NCBI GenBank assembly: GCA_027364495.1
Contig: DAHXPE010000443.1
Coordinates: 1-5,663 of the forward strand
Reading direction: 5' to 3'
DNA from: Candidatus Heimdallarchaeota archaeon
Lineage (GTDB): Archaea; Asgardarchaeota; Heimdallarchaeia; Hodarchaeales; LC-3
DNA length: 5,663 bases
The notes beneath the pieces are model-generated. The model saw nothing but the letters and a program-made list of their open reading frames with translations. It was not told the origin of the DNA and ran no database searches. Of the stretch, positions 5,201-5,663 are shown piece after piece. The translations under genes were made by a program, and so were the position numbers. The first letter of the stretch is position 1. The number at the start of each line of letters is the position of its first letter.

Positions 5201-5441
5201 AGTAATGATTTACAATATGATTACCCACCAATTCACGCTATAAAATAATACGGGGCACCATGTTGAAAGTAAAGATGTTACAATCATTATGCGTAATCAA
5301 ATAATAATTCCGACAAAAATAATGAAATACTCTTAATAATAAAAATTATTATTAAAAACTATTTTAAGAAAAAAATTATCTATGTTTATTAAAAATATAA
5401 AAAAAATACTTATTTTACTTAATTATTTCCAATTTTCTTGA

Positions 5442-5449
5442 TTTATATA
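5442..5449 (+). promoter_or_regulatory. Likely TATA box for radA
   Basis: TTTATATA lies about 85 bases before the out-of-frame ATG at 5527 and predicts a transcript start near 5472. A second candidate, AAAATATT at 5491-5498, would give a transcript beginning near 5521 and almost leaderless at 5527. The sequence alone does not decide between them. Confidence 0.35.
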
Positions 5450-5479
5450 CCAAAGATTTTGATTAATTAGTGATTTAGC

Positions 5480-5492
5480 TTTTATCATAAAA
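5480..5492. repeat. Inverted repeat TTTTAT-C-ATAAAA upstream of radA
   Basis: Six-base arms TTTTAT and ATAAAA flank one central C. The site lies between the two candidate TATA boxes of radA, where a bound protein could block transcription. It is short and AT-only, so chance is a real alternative. Confidence 0.25.
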
Positions 5493-5507
5493 AATATTAG
5501 GCGATAA

Positions 5508-5663
5508 ATAAAAAGAAAAAAAAGAAATGATTCTGATCTTCCCGGTGTAGGTCCGACAACCGCAAAAAAATTGTCCGAAGCAGGCTTTGATTCTTTGATG
5601 TCAATAGCTGCTGCTTCTGTTGCTGAGTTAACAGCAATTGCAAGCTTAGGATCAAAAACAGCA
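5508..5663 (+). CDS. radA: DNA repair and recombination protein RadA, N-terminal part, cut by the right edge
   Basis: The frame reads a basic N-terminus (KRKKRNDSD) followed by [18 protein letters not shown], the first helix-hairpin-helix of archaeal RadA, and a second half-repeat ending GSKTA. RadA is the archaeal RecA/Rad51 homologue: it forms filaments on single-stranded DNA and catalyses strand exchange using ATP. The N-terminal domain seen here binds DNA; the ATPase core lies beyond the window. The in-frame stop at 5505-5507 leaves no ATG, GTG or TTG before the hairpin motif. The given coordinate is therefore the first codon after that stop (ATA), not a proven start. The nearest ATG (5527) is in another frame and ends after seven codons. 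The coding part is clearly less AT-rich than the spacer, as expected for a conserved gene. Other helix-hairpin-helix proteins are possible but fit less well. Confidence 0.8.
   Translation, partial: MKRKKRNDSDLPGVGPTTAKKLSEAGFDSLMSIAAASVAELTAIASLGSKTA

Larger units (their letters stand above)
5167..5507. other. AT-rich divergent spacer before radA
   Basis: No protein gene is supported here. Next to the 58-residue gene is its own promoter. The stretch 5221-5265 is richer in G and C than its surroundings (ACCCACC, then CGGGGCACC). It is flanked by the inverted repeat TGATTAC (5219-5225) and GTAATCA (5293-5299), so a small structured RNA is possible but not demonstrated. A weak AT hairpin lies at 5333-5355 (arms TTAATAAT and ATTATTAA). 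The remainder holds the presumed radA promoter. Confidence 0.4.

Noticed and set aside
5240..5262. tRNA-like CACCA end
   Set aside because: No cloverleaf arms or T-loop consensus could be found on either strand.
5260..5304. 14-codon ATG frame in the radA spacer
   Set aside because: Too short, no ribosome site and no family resemblance.
5330..5360. AT-only hairpin as a terminator
   Set aside because: Arms consist only of A and T in DNA that is almost entirely A/T here, and no gene ends next to it.

Overview
The window looks like chromosomal DNA of an AT-rich archaeon. The best evidence is the right edge, where a partial reading frame has the N-terminal helix-hairpin-helix sequence of the archaeal recombinase RadA. 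Several genes also have TATA-like boxes about 25-45 bases before the start, as expected for archaeal promoters with short or no leaders. The phylum cannot be fixed from this sequence. Base composition and gene content would suit a mesophilic group such as Nitrososphaerota or an Asgard lineage, but that is inference. No insertion sequence, CRISPR array, tRNA or rRNA was seen.

Layout. Positions 1-315 hold no convincing gene, apart from a possible start of a minus-strand gene running off the left edge. From 316 to 3759 four genes lie on the minus strand, read right to left: a 498-residue membrane protein with a large cytoplasmic domain, a 95-residue protein of unknown function, a dual-specificity phosphatase with a cysteine-rich tail, and a nitrilase-superfamily amidohydrolase of the omega-amidase type. 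The phosphatase and amidohydrolase are 13 bases apart and look co-transcribed. Both seem to start with TTG. A 205-base divergent spacer separates this block from two plus-strand genes: a short DtxR/MntR-type metal-dependent repressor (3965-4444) and a small split-barrel flavin/F420-binding protein (4547-4957). A 58-residue acidic/basic protein too short for most ORF callers follows on the minus strand (4990-5166). After a gene-poor AT-rich spacer, radA begins and continues past the right edge.

How the genes may work together. The DtxR-type protein probably controls metal-ion genes and perhaps its own promoter; an 8-base palindrome just upstream of its TATA box is a candidate operator. The phosphatase, amidohydrolase, small protein and membrane protein may form one transcription unit, but nothing in the sequence proves a shared pathway.

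Most worth checking: radA has no usable start codon in frame. The phosphatase has an upstream region with a strong Shine-Dalgarno sequence, a possible 13-codon ATT-started leader overlapping its TTG start by four bases, and a perfect 16-base palindrome. It also has a C-terminal four-cysteine module reminiscent of the eukaryotic YVH1/DUSP12 layout. The 498-residue membrane protein was not recognised.
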